Positions 34,500 to 46,060 of a stretch of 64,000 nucleotides of DNA are shown piece after piece. The notes beneath the pieces were generated by a model. The model did no database searches. It saw only the letters and a program-made list of their open reading frames with translations, and had not been told where the DNA came from. Each line of letters begins with the position of its first letter. Position 1 is the stretch's first letter. The stretch is from positions 568,539,095 through 568,603,094 of the forward strand of contig NC_081405.1 in assembly GCF_030272615.1 (NCBI RefSeq). Direction: 5' to 3'. This DNA comes from Cryptomeria japonica. Taxonomy: Eukaryota; Streptophyta; Pinopsida; Cupressales; Cupressaceae. The translations under genes were made by a program, and so were the position numbers.

Positions 34500-36267
34500 A
34501 AGATCTGACAGAGTATGATGACAAAATGAATAATTGGGTTTGTTAGTACGCGTGATTTCACATCAAAGCCATGAAATCCACGTTTTGAGCTTTTCTGATG
34601 GGCAAAAGCTGCAGAAAGATGGGGCATTCCAACCTGTTTATCATTGATTGTCACATGGAAAGTGCAGCTTTGATTTTGACTTCAATCATATGGAATTATT
34701 GGCCGAGTATGGTCAGTTTGAATTTGGCTTTTTATATTTAATTGGATTAATCATCTCTTCTTTGGAGGGTGATTGATTAACTACTTACTTGGTTAGGAGT
34801 ATTACACGGTGGTATAGGACGTTGTATTTATCTGAACCACAAAAACAAAAGCTTGGTCGGCAAGTTGGCAGTATGCCACCGTGATATAACTGTGAATAAG
34901 TACATCAAGGCTGATGTAATTTGTTCACCAAATGTCTTCAAACTATTAAATATCTCCTCAGCGACCGTGAAGTTTGATAGGTACCTCATAGAAGTAAAAT
35001 ACCCAGGACAAAAGTCTTTACGTCAATTGAAATGAATGTTTTTGATTATATAAGTCGAGGGTGGTCCTGAGCCAAAAAAAACAGACTGACTGAACACCCC
35101 ACCAACCAGCGTAACAACTGATTAATGTATAACCCAAGGAGCAAAAAAAACCTTCCTTACTAGATACCTAATATAATTCGAAATGTTAAAAAGTAATAAA
35201 GATCATATTATTTTAGACATATAAGTTGAGTTTTGAAATGTTATATGAACATATTATAAAATTTAATAAAGTGGATAAGGATATTAAGTTTTAAAGAGGA
35301 TGATAAAATATTTTGTTGCAATGTGTATTTAGTGGTTGAGTTTTGATTTTTCATATTTTATTGTAATGTGCTTTTAGTTTCAAATAATCAACGAGAGGAT
35401 ATTTTTGAGATTTTGAAGCTTCCATAGATTGTTAAATGACCTCTATTTTATCTTGGATCAAACTTGCATATGTGATTCTAATATGTGCATATATACTTTC
35501 AACCCCATATTTGTTGTTTTGAACCTGATTTGCAATGTTGGTTGTTCGACTCCTAGTTTTAGAATCTTGTTTACCTATAATATCTGAGAATGGTAGTTCT
35601 CATTAGCATTGGTAGAATTTGTTTTGGTAGAAGAGAAACGTAACTAGCTTACCACCTTTTGCCTTACACAAGCTATTAGATCGATTTAATGATTTGGAAC
35701 AAGTTGGAAAAAAATCAACTAGAAATGCAAATACAAATGTCCATCCTTATGATCTCACATATTTGTATAATGCTCCTAGCTACTAAATGAATAAATCGGG
35801 ATCCCATGTGATGTTGTGTGTTGAGAATTGAAATGAATTCTGATTTTTTCCATCTATAGAACACCACAACATGCAAATTTTAATTTTTCACCCTCGAGTG
35901 ACTAGGCAATGACTTGTTGAAGGCAATTTGTCTTAGGTCAGTGTTTAATTTTAAAGTTAAAAAATTTGGGGTCAAAATTTCATGTGTAACTTTGAAGCAA
36001 GTTCAAAATCATTGCTATGATTTTTGAACTAGGGTAGAAAATATAAAGATGGTGGATGGTTTTGGGTGAGTTTGACAGAAGGACTCAAAATTAGAAAAAG
36101 GTGTTTAGATGGATGTCAAATATTGCATAAAAATACACCATTTAGGCACTAAGTATTAAATGTCAAAGTGAGTCCAAAATGAATGGAGAATGGAAAAAAT
36201 AGTGATATCGATGCACTTCTCATCCTTACATCATTTCCTTTAACTTGAATTTGAACTACTATGAATC
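34500..36267. other. AT-rich flank without recognisable genes
   Basis: No protein or RNA gene that I can support; scattered short open frames only (for example 34853-35035, plus strand). It ends at the left LTR of the tandem array. Confidence 0.5.
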
Positions 36268-37174
36268 TATTGGAATCCAAGAACACTGAGATTGGGGGGG
36301 GGGGGGGGGATGAATCAGTAATCTGCCGGTAATATAAGATTTTACCTTATTAAAACATACCCATATAATCTGGTAAATGAAGAAACATATTACATGAAGT
36401 AAATAAACTAGTCACATGAATGAACACCATAACACACAAAATTTATACGTCGAAAACCTCAAAGAGGAAAAACGATGGTGGGATTTGTGACCCACAATAT
36501 CAATTCACTGGCCATATGAAAGATATTACATAGCATGGGGGCCTGCACATGCAGGAAGGTACACTGCCTAGAGTACACTGCTCAACACAAAAGAGTCTCA
36601 CTGACTACAAGTTTCTACTAAGATAAAACAATAATTGTGAACTCACAAAATGCATCTGCAATGCCAAAAAGACTTCTGGTTATAGCTCTGCTCTATACTG
36701 GTTCATAAACCCTAAACCCTTCTACCGGTATCTCCTTTCCTCCAAGAATACTTTACAAACCATCTACTGATCATAGCTTGATATAACTTTCGCATACAAA
36801 TGACCTACATACATATCCTTCGCATCACTCTATTCTACTACCTCATCATATTTCAAAATGACCTAACAGACTAACGTATATACCCTTTACAAACAATATG
36901 CCTTATGTCAGCTTACAATACAAAAGATATTCAATATCGGCCCTATACAATAATTATAAAATTATTTTACAAATAAAACCTTTTGGATCCCAAACTGATG
37001 TCAGTTTCAATGAAGTGTTGGATGTCGGTGCCGATGTCGGTGTCGGTGATGACCCTGATTACTCCAATGAAAGTATTTATCGGTGTATGTATCCAAATGC
37101 CGGTATCTGCCTTCTATAGAATCTTGTTGCCATCAATGACAATATATGAATCCAATGAGTGTCAATTACCAACA
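36268..37174 (-). repeat. LTR 1 of the array (3' LTR of left unit)
   Basis: Runs from TATTGG (expected TGTTGG) to CCAACA, about 907 bp. Near its left end it has a run of 16 G (36294-36309) where the other copies have only six. The polypurine tract of the left interior follows. Confidence 0.9.
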
Positions 37175-37190
37175 ATCTCCCCCTTTGGCA
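37175..37190 (-). other. Polypurine tract of the left interior
   Basis: The minus strand reads GCCAAAGGGGGAGAT next to the LTR's TGTTGG end. The identical tract recurs at 43064 and, in the second family, at 59398. Confidence 0.88.
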
Positions 37191-37399
37191 TTGATGGCAA
37201 CACCCATGTGAAAAATGGATTCCCTCCTGGTTCAACTGAAACATGCTACCCTTGAGCTGATTGACCATGTTTGCAATATACTCTATCTAATATCCTCCCC
37301 TTTAGGATTATATACATATTTTTCACATAATATACACTCCCCCTTTGGCATCAATGCCAAAGACTGGTGAAAGAATTGAAAGAATAATTATAGATTACT

Positions 37400-40300
37400 T
37401 TACCAGAGCTTGACCAATTTCAGGTAAGCTTTCTCTAGCAACAGTATATAGGTATCCCAGCCGGTTTTGAATGTTCTGGATATGGATACAAGTCCACTTA
37501 GTAAATGTGCAAGTGTTTCTTTCTCAGTGACTTCTATCGGTGTGGGCTTCGCAAGCATATCCATACATTCCCTCTTATGTACACCAAGTGAATCCAATCT
37601 TGGACTCACCAAACCTCTGAGACTCCTTGCTCTCTAAATAATCTTGTCTCTTTCCTTTTCAAAAGAAAAAATTTGGTTCTCTAAAGTCAAAATTTGTCCA
37701 TCAATAGATGTTGTAAGTGAAGTTAGTCCCTCAAAAGAATTAGCAATAGTAGCAATCTTTTCTTGTAACTCCTTTATCCTCTTAGCTACATTTGTTTTAA
37801 GAATTTCTATATTACAACAGACCCTGTAGATGTTAGTACATCGTTTCAAAGAATTTTCAATAAGTATAAGTTTCTCTTCAACCTTCCTCTTCTCTGTCTC
37901 AATAATCTGGTCACAAGCGGCTTTCTTAGCCAAAGTAAATCTTTCAAGTGCTTGCCGGTCGGAAATCTGTTGTAATGATTGAAAGTTTTTAGATATGTGC
38001 TATGTCAATGCCTTAAGCTTGCTAGAAGGGCTTGCTTCATTTTCAATCATATAATCATGAATCAATCTTTGCAAAACTGTTATTGATTGATCTATTATTC
38101 CTTTGTCTACAGATCCCTCCATTGGCTTTTGAGTAGCCATCATCATTAGCTCTGTGGGACTCATCTTTGTGATTGATTTCTTCTACACTTGAGAAGTGTC
38201 AATTGCCAAAAGTTTTGGTGGGGAATCAACTCCTAGTATGGTACTAGGTGTCTTATCGGTCTCCTTTTCCTTATCCTCTCTCGGTGTATCTACTTTCTCA
38301 TCCACTTTTGCACTGGTGGCTTTGCCACTTGGTGCAGTATCTGTTACTGCTGAGGGAGTATTATCCACAATATTATCAATATCCAATACATTATCTATAA
38401 TACCTTGCTCAGACTGTACAAATGTAGTCTCTACCGGTTTAGTCTGTACACTCTCATCAGTTTTAGGATTATATGTCAGTTTATTCAAAATTTGATGTCA
38501 ACTTCCCAAAATTCCTTTCCCTTTAGATCTATCTGGAATGGCGGGAGAAGTTTCCTTAGCAAATTCTTCTTTAGAAGTAAGGAAATCAGGATTCTTTTGG
38601 AAGAATTTTGCCCAACCATCTCTGGTCTCATTTATTATCTCATTGACTCTGCCCATCATTAAGCCTATTTGTCACATTTTGTTGCTAAAGATTATTCTAT
38701 TTGCAACATCTATACATCTTTTCATTTTCTCATTATTTATAGAACCACAAATGCCTCAAAGTTCAACTTCTTTAATCTCTCTGTCCCTCCTGATTGCATC
38801 TAATCTCCTTGCATCTAACTTATTATACAATGATAAAGGAATTTCTTTCAAAATCTCTACCGAAGCCTTCTTATATAGGTCTAAATGTAACAAAATTGCT
38901 TCTTATATTTCATTTTTCTCATTGTCGTCTAAATATTCATATAAATTTGACAAATTCTTCAAAATTCCATCTTTAGTTACCTCATCAATTAACTCTGCAC
39001 AAGTCATATTACCAGATTCAGTTGCTTCATCACTCTTTTTCTTCTTGTTGGGGGTTGCAGGAGCGGATGGAGCAAGCTGCCTATTCTGAGTAGGTTTCCT
39101 TGTTGGAGGTGTGGATGTAGTTGTTACTTTTCTTATTATCTTCCTCCTTGGTTCCACCTTCTTCTCTTCTACCGGAGGCTTGTCATATTTCTTCCTTTGT
39201 ACCCTTATGAATGCAAGAGGTTGATTATCCTCTAGATCAGAGTCAGAAGTGATAGAAGAAATGAAAGTCTTAGGCCTCTTTACCTCAGGAGCACTAGTCG
39301 TTCCCGATTGATCTACCGGTTTAGATCCAGAACCTAGTTCTGTATCTATCTTGTGAATTAAATTTTAAACAAATGCAGAAATTTTGTCTATTTTCTTTTC
39401 CCTCCTTTTCTTATTGAAGCTAGTTTTAACTTCAAAAGCCTTCTCCTCTATAGTGCCAAAGTGTTCGGCCTTATCATCCAAAGGAGCATCAATCATCATT
39501 TTAGCATATAGCTGCAAGATGTTTTCATCAACTTCATACCCCAATTCATTGACCCATATTGTTCTAGGTTCGACTGCTTCCATAAGTGTGTCATCTATTT
39601 TTACCATGAAGCAAATTTCAGTGGAGTATTTCTCCACAATGTGTTTGGAGTTTTTCTCCCTCAGTCTCATGTTCTCTTGAAAATTTTTAAAGTAGCCCCA
39701 AAGCTTCTCATCCCTATGACTACCAAGACTGGTGATTGCATCTTTGATATGCATACCTATCGGTATGTCATGAGCCCAACGTTTCTTTCCCAAACTCGGT
39801 AGCTCATTCATGAAGTATAACATCAAGCAAACAATAAGATTGCCAAACTGAAAAGTTCCTTTCTTAACACCTTCGATTTTGACAATAGTCAACATTAATT
39901 CACTTCTCAAACATTCACACAAGTCATATTTTTCATTATTATTTATCATTTGATATGTAGCATGGATACAGGAACTGCAAGTAGAGTTCAATCGACTTGA
40001 TTAAGTTACCTTGTAGCCAATGATCATGCTAGAAAATTTCACATCTGTATCTTTGATGGTGTTGACCCTCATTGACCTTCCATCATGGGTTGTGTCGGTG
40101 AGCTTCTCAACCACAGTGTTGGAGGTCTTCTTTCCTAGTTCCTATGCAATTTTGGGTAAGTCGGTGATTGCCTGAATTGCTTCTTTGGTTATCATGTGGG
40201 GTCGGTCCATCCAGATGAATTCATTATGGACCTTGCTCAGGACATATCTGATCAATTCGTTCTTGAATTCTGGTATATGCAGGATTTCGGTTAACCCTAG

Positions 40301-40538
40301 GTCTTCAATGATTTGATATTTTGGCTTGATTGTTCTGGAGCTGTCTAGTATCACATATTGATACATTCCCTTGATTTCTTCAGTGCCTAAATCCTCCAAG
40401 GTGCAGTGAATATAGGACCTAACATCTTCCACATAAACTACACCATGCGTCATTAGAGTCTTCCTTCATTGCAATTTGAGGAAGTTCCTTGAAAGCAGGT
40501 CTAAGCCTATCCTTAACCTCAACAATAGTAGGATTCAT
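37400..40538 (-). CDS. ORF-X, copy 1: ~1,040-codon protein of unknown function in a pol-less LTR element
   Basis: Begins at the ATG at 40538 (MNPTIVEVKDRLRPAFKEL) with one frame change before 40453. From 40453 to 37400 every open segment lies in a single frame, interrupted by about nine stops (near 40142, 40000, 39362, 38897, 38755, 38473, 38180, 38000 and 37630). N-terminal domain: VEDVRSYIHCTLEDLG and MITKEAIQAITDLP. Middle: MLYFMNELPSLGKKRWAHDI, LWGYFKNFQENMRLRE and SKHIVEKYSTEICFMVK. Then come a Lys/Arg/Pro/Thr-rich linker, an acidic Thr-rich stretch, and a predicted coiled coil (37933-37634) before the LLSGLVS...KTGWDTYILLLEK end. No RT, integrase, protease or RNase H motif. It occupies the place of pol. 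Function unknown; it could be structural or env-like. Confidence 0.75.
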
Positions 40539-40940
40539 AATGAATGTATTAGCAGACGATGATCTGGATGCTATTACAAATAAATACCTAAATAACAGTC
40601 GTCGATTAAAAGATCTTGATTACTTCTCAGATAATTGCTGAAAATCCTTTAGAATGCCTTCGCTCGCTCTTGATCGCCTATGATTCACCTTTGCTTCGCT
40701 CTAGTTTTCTCAAGTGTTGGGTGAGTGAAAATGAGTCTTTCCCTTTTTATCAGTGAGTAAACCCTAATTCATCATTGTCATAAATGCTTAGCGATGTGCC
40801 CTACCGAATGCTGGTTTCATAGTTTTATGTTGGATAAACCTCCATCAATGGTCAATACCACTCTCCAGATCTCTTTCCAGATCTCCTCCAGGGAATAAGC
40901 AAGATTTGCAATGAATTTTCCAACCCTTAAGGTGTACGCC

Positions 40941-42166
40941 TCAGTTACCAATTGAATTTCCTACCGGTGTAGGAATGCTCTGTTCTATTGGTGGAGTTAA
41001 TGGTGCACTTACCGGTGTAGTTGCATCTCCACTTGGTTCTTCAAACTTTATAAACCATCTCTTGATGTAATCTTGTTGTATTTCATCTAACTTTTTTTTT
41101 CCTTTCTCATTTTCTTTTTCATTGCTAACCAATGTAGTCTTGCTTCTGCAATACTTAGCAATATGACCTATTTTGTTGCATGCATAACATGTAACATTGT
41201 TCTTTTGAATTGCTTTGACATATCTAGTGTCATTCCTTGACCTACATTGATTAGCCAAATGTCCAAGATTTCCACATGCATGACACTTAACATTCATTCT
41301 GCAATCTTCTGACTTATGACCATATTTCTTGCAATTTGTCCATTGATCGAGAACTGAATTGTAGTTTTGATTTTCTCTATTTCTATATTGTCTAGCCATA
41401 TGCCCAAATTTATTACAAACAAAGCATCTGCCATTGAATTTTTAAGCATTAGAATTCCTTACCAGTTTCCTTTGATCTGATGAGTTTTCTATACTGGTTG
41501 TCTGATCTTCATTTGCAGTACCAAAGCTTTCGCCTTGTACAAATCCAAGTCCTCTAGAATCTTCACTCTGCCTTTGTATTTTCAATAAATCATCCAACCA
41601 TGCAACACTAATCCTGAATTTTTATTTATACTCACTTGCAGTAGTTAGATCATCTCTCAGAGTCATTATTTGTCCTTCAAGCTCTTGTTCATTATTCTAG
41701 GATTGTACCAAATTAGTTCTCAGTAGATTATTCTCATGAGCTAATCTGCCACATTCTTTAAATTTATTCTTCAGAGATATAGAAAGATTTTCTTCCTTCT
41801 TCTTTCTATCCTTAATATATTTTTACATCCTCATAGTCAGGTCTTGCATTTCATTTTTCATGAGCATGTTTGCTTGACTGAGTTTCTGACATTGTTCCTT
41901 AAGTGCATTTTTCTCTTCATCATCTTGGTTTTGCAAAAATTCCTTCCTCTTAGATTGAGTAGATGATAACCTTTCTTGTAGAACAAGAATGAATTCATTA
42001 GAAGAATTCAATTTATCTTGCAGTTTTAAGTTCTTCATCTTTTCAGCATCATAATCCTCAAGTGCCATCTCAAGTTGCTTCTCCATAGCCATATTCAATG
42101 ATTCCAGTTTCAGGATCTTCCTAAAGGTATTAAGCTTCCTCCAAGGTACCAATCTTTGATACGAAT
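40941..42166 (-). pseudogene. Truncated copia-type gag, copy 1 (coiled coil plus four CCHC knuckles)
   Basis: Starts almost at the primer-binding site. MEKQLEMALEDYDAEKMKN and following text (42100-41823) form a long coiled coil, then SLKNKFKECGRLAHENNLLR, FRISVAWLDDLLKIQRQ and GLGFVQGES, a pattern I know from Sirevirus-type gag ends. Four knuckles follow: CFVCNKFGHMARQY (last Cys lost), CKKYGHKSEDC, CHACGNLGHLANQC and CYACNKIGHIAKYC, then a Pro-rich tail to the stop at 40941. The N-terminal gag globular domain (UBN2-like) is missing. Knuckles would bind the element's RNA. Confidence 0.8.
42140..42166 (-). other. Primer-binding site of the left unit
   Basis: The minus strand reads ATTCGTATCAAAGATTGG directly inside LTR 2. 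This differs from the initiator tRNA-Met type ATTGGTATCAGAG at two positions. The same altered site is next to LTR 3 (about 48870-48893), so the change predates the duplication. Confidence 0.75.
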
Positions 42167-43063
42167 TATTGGAATCCAAGAACACTGAGCGGGGGGTGAA
42201 TCAGTGTTCTACCGGTAATATAAGATTTTACCTTATTATAACATACACATATAATTCGGTAAATGAAGAAACATATAACATGAAGTAAATAAACCAGCCA
42301 CATGAATGAACACCATAACACATAGAATTTATACATGGAAAACCTCACAGAGGAAAAACCACAGTGGGATTTGTGACCCACAATATCAATTCACTGGTCA
42401 TATGAAAGATATTACATAGCATGGGGGCCTGCACATGCAGGAAGGCACACTGCCTAGAGCACACTGCTCAACACAAAAGAGTCTCACTGACTACAAGTTT
42501 CTATTGAGATAAAACAGTAATGGTGAACTCACAAAATACATCTACAATGCCAAAAAGAGTTCCGGTTCTAGCTCTGCTCTATACCGGTTCATAAACCCTA
42601 AACCCTTCTACCGGTATCTCCTTTCCTCCAAGAATACTTTACAAACCATCTACTGATCATAGCTTGATATAAATTTTGCATACAAATGACCTACATAATA
42701 CATATCCTTCGCATCACTCTATTCTACTACCTCGTCATATTTCATAATGACCTAACAAACTGATGTATATACCCTTTACAAACAATATGCCTTATGTCAG
42801 CTTACAATACAAAAGATATTCAATATCGGCCCTATACAATAATTATAAAATGATTTTACAAATAAAACCTTTTGGATCCCAGACTAATGTCGGTTTCACT
42901 AAAGTGTTGGACGTCAGTGCTGGTGCCGGTGTCGGTGATGACCCGGATTACTCTAATGCCAGTATTTATCGGTGTATGTATCCAAATGCCAGTATCTACC
43001 TTCTATTAAATCTTGTTGCCATCAATGACAATGTATGAATCCAATGAGTGTCAATTACCAACA
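42167..43063 (-). repeat. LTR 2 of the array (shared central LTR)
   Basis: About 897 bp, from TATTGG to CCAACA. A primer-binding site lies on its left and a polypurine tract on its right, so it belongs to both units. Confidence 0.92.
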
Positions 43064-46060
43064 ATCTCCCCCTTTGGCATTGATGGCAACACCCATGTGA
43101 AAAATGGATTCCCTCCTAGTTCAACTGAAACATGCTACCCTTGAGCTGATTGACCATGTTTGCAATATACTCTATCTAATATCCTCCCCTTTAGGATTAT
43201 ATACATATTTTTCACATAATATACACTCCCCCTTTGGCATCAATGCCAAAGACTGGTGAAAGAATTGAAAGAATAATTACAGATTACTTTATCGGAGCCT
43301 GACCAATTTCAATATTTCTAGGTAAGCTTTCTCTAGCAATAGTATATAGGTATCCTAGCCGGTTTTGAATGTTCCAGATATGGATACAAGTCCACTTAGT
43401 AAATGTGCAAGTGTTTCTTTCTCAATGACTTATGTTAGTGTGGGCTTCGCAAGCATATCCATGCATTCCCTCTTATGTACACCAAGTGAATCCAACCTTG
43501 GACTCACCAAACCTCTGAGACTCCTTGCTCTCTAAATAATCTTGTCTCTTTCCTTTTCAAAAGAAAAAATTTGGTTCTCTAAAGTCAAAATTTGTCCATT
43601 AATAGATGTTGTAAGTGAAGTTAGTCCATCAAAAGAATTAGCAATAGTAGCAATCTTTTCTTGTAACTCCTTTATCCTCTTATCTACATTTGTTGTAAGA
43701 ATTTATATATTACAACAAACCCTGTAGATGTTAGTACACTGTTTCAAATAATTTTCAATAAGTATAAGTTTCTCTTCAACCTTCCTCTTCTCTATCTCAA
43801 TAATCTGGTCAAAAGCGGCTTTCTTAGCCAAAGTAAATCTTTCAAGTGCTTGTCGGTCGAAAATCTGTTGTAATGATTGAAATTTTTTAGATATGTGCTA
43901 TGTCAATGTCTTAAGCTTGCTGGAAGGGCTTGCTTCATTTTCTTTCAAAACAATTAGGAATCAATCTATGCAAAACTGTTATTGATTGATCTATTATTCC
44001 TTTGTCTACAGATCCCTCCATTGGCTTTTGAGTAGCCATCATCATTAGCTCTGTGGGACTCATCTCTGTGATTGATTTCTTCTCAACTTGAGAAGTGTCA
44101 ATTGCCAAAAATTTTGTTGGGGAATCAACTCCTGGTATGGTATTGGGTGTCTTATCAGTCTCCTTTTCCTTATCCTCTCCTGGTGTATCTCTTTTCTCAA
44201 CCTCTTTTGCACCAGTGCCTTTGCCACTTGGTGCAGTATCTATTACTGTTGCTGGAGTATTATCCACAATATTATCAGTATCTTATACATTATCTATATT
44301 ACATTGCTCAGACTGTACAAATGTAGTCTCTGTCGGTTTATTCTGTACACTCTCATCAGTTTTAGGATTATATGTCAGTTTATTCAAAATTTGATCTCAA
44401 CTTCCCAAAATTCCTTTCCCTTTAGATCTGTCCAGAATGGTGGGAGCAGTTTCCTTAGCAAATTCTTCTTTAGAAGTAAGGAAATCAGGATTCTTTTGGA
44501 ATAATTTTGCCCAACCATCTTTGGTCTAATTTATTATCTCATTGACTCTGCCCATCATTAAGCCTATTTGTCGCATTTTGTTGCTAAAGATTGTACTATT
44601 TGCAACATCTATACATCTTTTCATTTTCTCATTAATTATAGAACCACAAATGCCTCAAAGTTCAACTTCTTTAATCTCTTTGTCCCTCCTGATTGCATCT
44701 AATCTCCTTGCATCTAACTTATTATACAACGATAAAGGAATTTCTTTCAAAATCTCTACCAAAGCCTTCTTATATAGGTCTAAATGTAACAAAATTGCTT
44801 CTTCTATTTCATTTTTCTCATTGTTGTCTAAATATTCATACAAATTGGACAAATTATTCAAAATTCCATCTTTAGTTACCTCATCAATTAACTCTGCACA
44901 AGTCATATTACCAGATTCAGTTGCTTCATCACTCTTTTTCTTCTTGCTGGGGGTTGCAGGAGTGGATGGAGCAAGCTGCCTATTCTGAGTAGGTTTCCTT
45001 ATCAGAGGTGTGGATGTAGTTGTTACTTTTCTTATTATCTTCCTCCTTGGTTCCACCTTCTTTTCTTCTACCATAGGCTTGTCATATTTCTTCCTCTGTA
45101 CCCTTATGAATGCAAGAGGTTGATTATCCTCTGGATCAGAGTCAGAAGTGATAGAAGAAATGAAAGTCTCGGGCCTCTTTACCTCAGGAGCACTAGTCAT
45201 TGCTGATTGATCTACTAGTTTAGATCCAGAACCTAGTTTTGTATCTATCTTGTGAATTACATTTTAAACAAATGCAGACATTTTGTCTATTTTCTTTTCC
45301 CTCCTTTTCTTATTGAAGCTAGTTTTAACTTTGAAAGCCTTCTCCTCTGTAGTGCCAAAGTGTTCAGCCTTATCATCCAAAGGAGGATCAATCATCATTT
45401 TAGCATATAGCTGCAAGATGTTTTCATCAACTTCATACCCCAATTCATTGACCCATATTGTTCTAGGTTCCACTGCTTCCATGAGTGTCTCATCTATTTT
45501 TACCATGAAGCAAATTTCAGTTTTGTATTTCTCCACAATGTGTTTGGAGTTTCTCTCCCTCAGTCTCATGTTCTCTTGAAAATTTTTAAAGCTTCTCATC
45601 CCCATGACTACCAAGATCAGTGATTGCATCTTTGATATGCATACCTATCGGTATGTCATGAGCCTAATGTTTCTTTCCCAAACTCGGTAGCTCATTCATG
45701 AAGTATAACATCAAGCAAACAATAAGATTGCCAAACCGGAAAGTTCCTTTCTTAACACCTTCGATTTTGACAATAGTCAACATTAATTCACTTCTCAACC
45801 ATTCACACAAGTCATATTTTTCATTATTCTTTATCATTTGATATGCAACATGGATACAGGAACTGGCAATAGAGTTCAATCGACTTGATTAAGTTACATT
45901 GTAGTCAATGATCACGCTAGCAAATTTCACATCTGTATCTTTGATGGTGTTGACCCTCATCGACCTTCCATCATGGGTTGCATCAGTGAGCTTCTCAACC
46001 ACAGCGTTGGAGGTCTTCTTTCCCTATTCCTATCCAACTTTGGTTAAGTCGGTGATCGCC
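43064..46060 (-). pseudogene. ORF-X, copy 2, C-terminal and middle parts
   Basis: Parallels 37175-40155. Three open segments share one frame (44267, 45200 and 45629 starts). An 11-bp deletion at about 45591 between AAAG repeats (relative to copy 1) shifts the frame, so the N-terminal segment (45879-45664) is in another. Some stops of copy 1 are absent here (for example GAA instead of TAA near 44805, giving EKNEIEEAILLHL; and SQVEKKSITEMSP near 44090), which shows that the parent ORF was more open than either copy. The stops near 45260 and 45890 are shared by both copies. Confidence 0.75.

Noticed and set aside
34853-35035. 60-codon plus-strand frame
   Set aside because: No promoter-like sequence, motif or length to support it.
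38538-39089. 183-codon plus-strand open frame (and its twin at 44088-44988)
   Set aside because: Lies antisense to ORF-X and is hydrophobic and Ser/Leu-rich, as expected from reverse reading of Lys/Glu-rich coding sequence.
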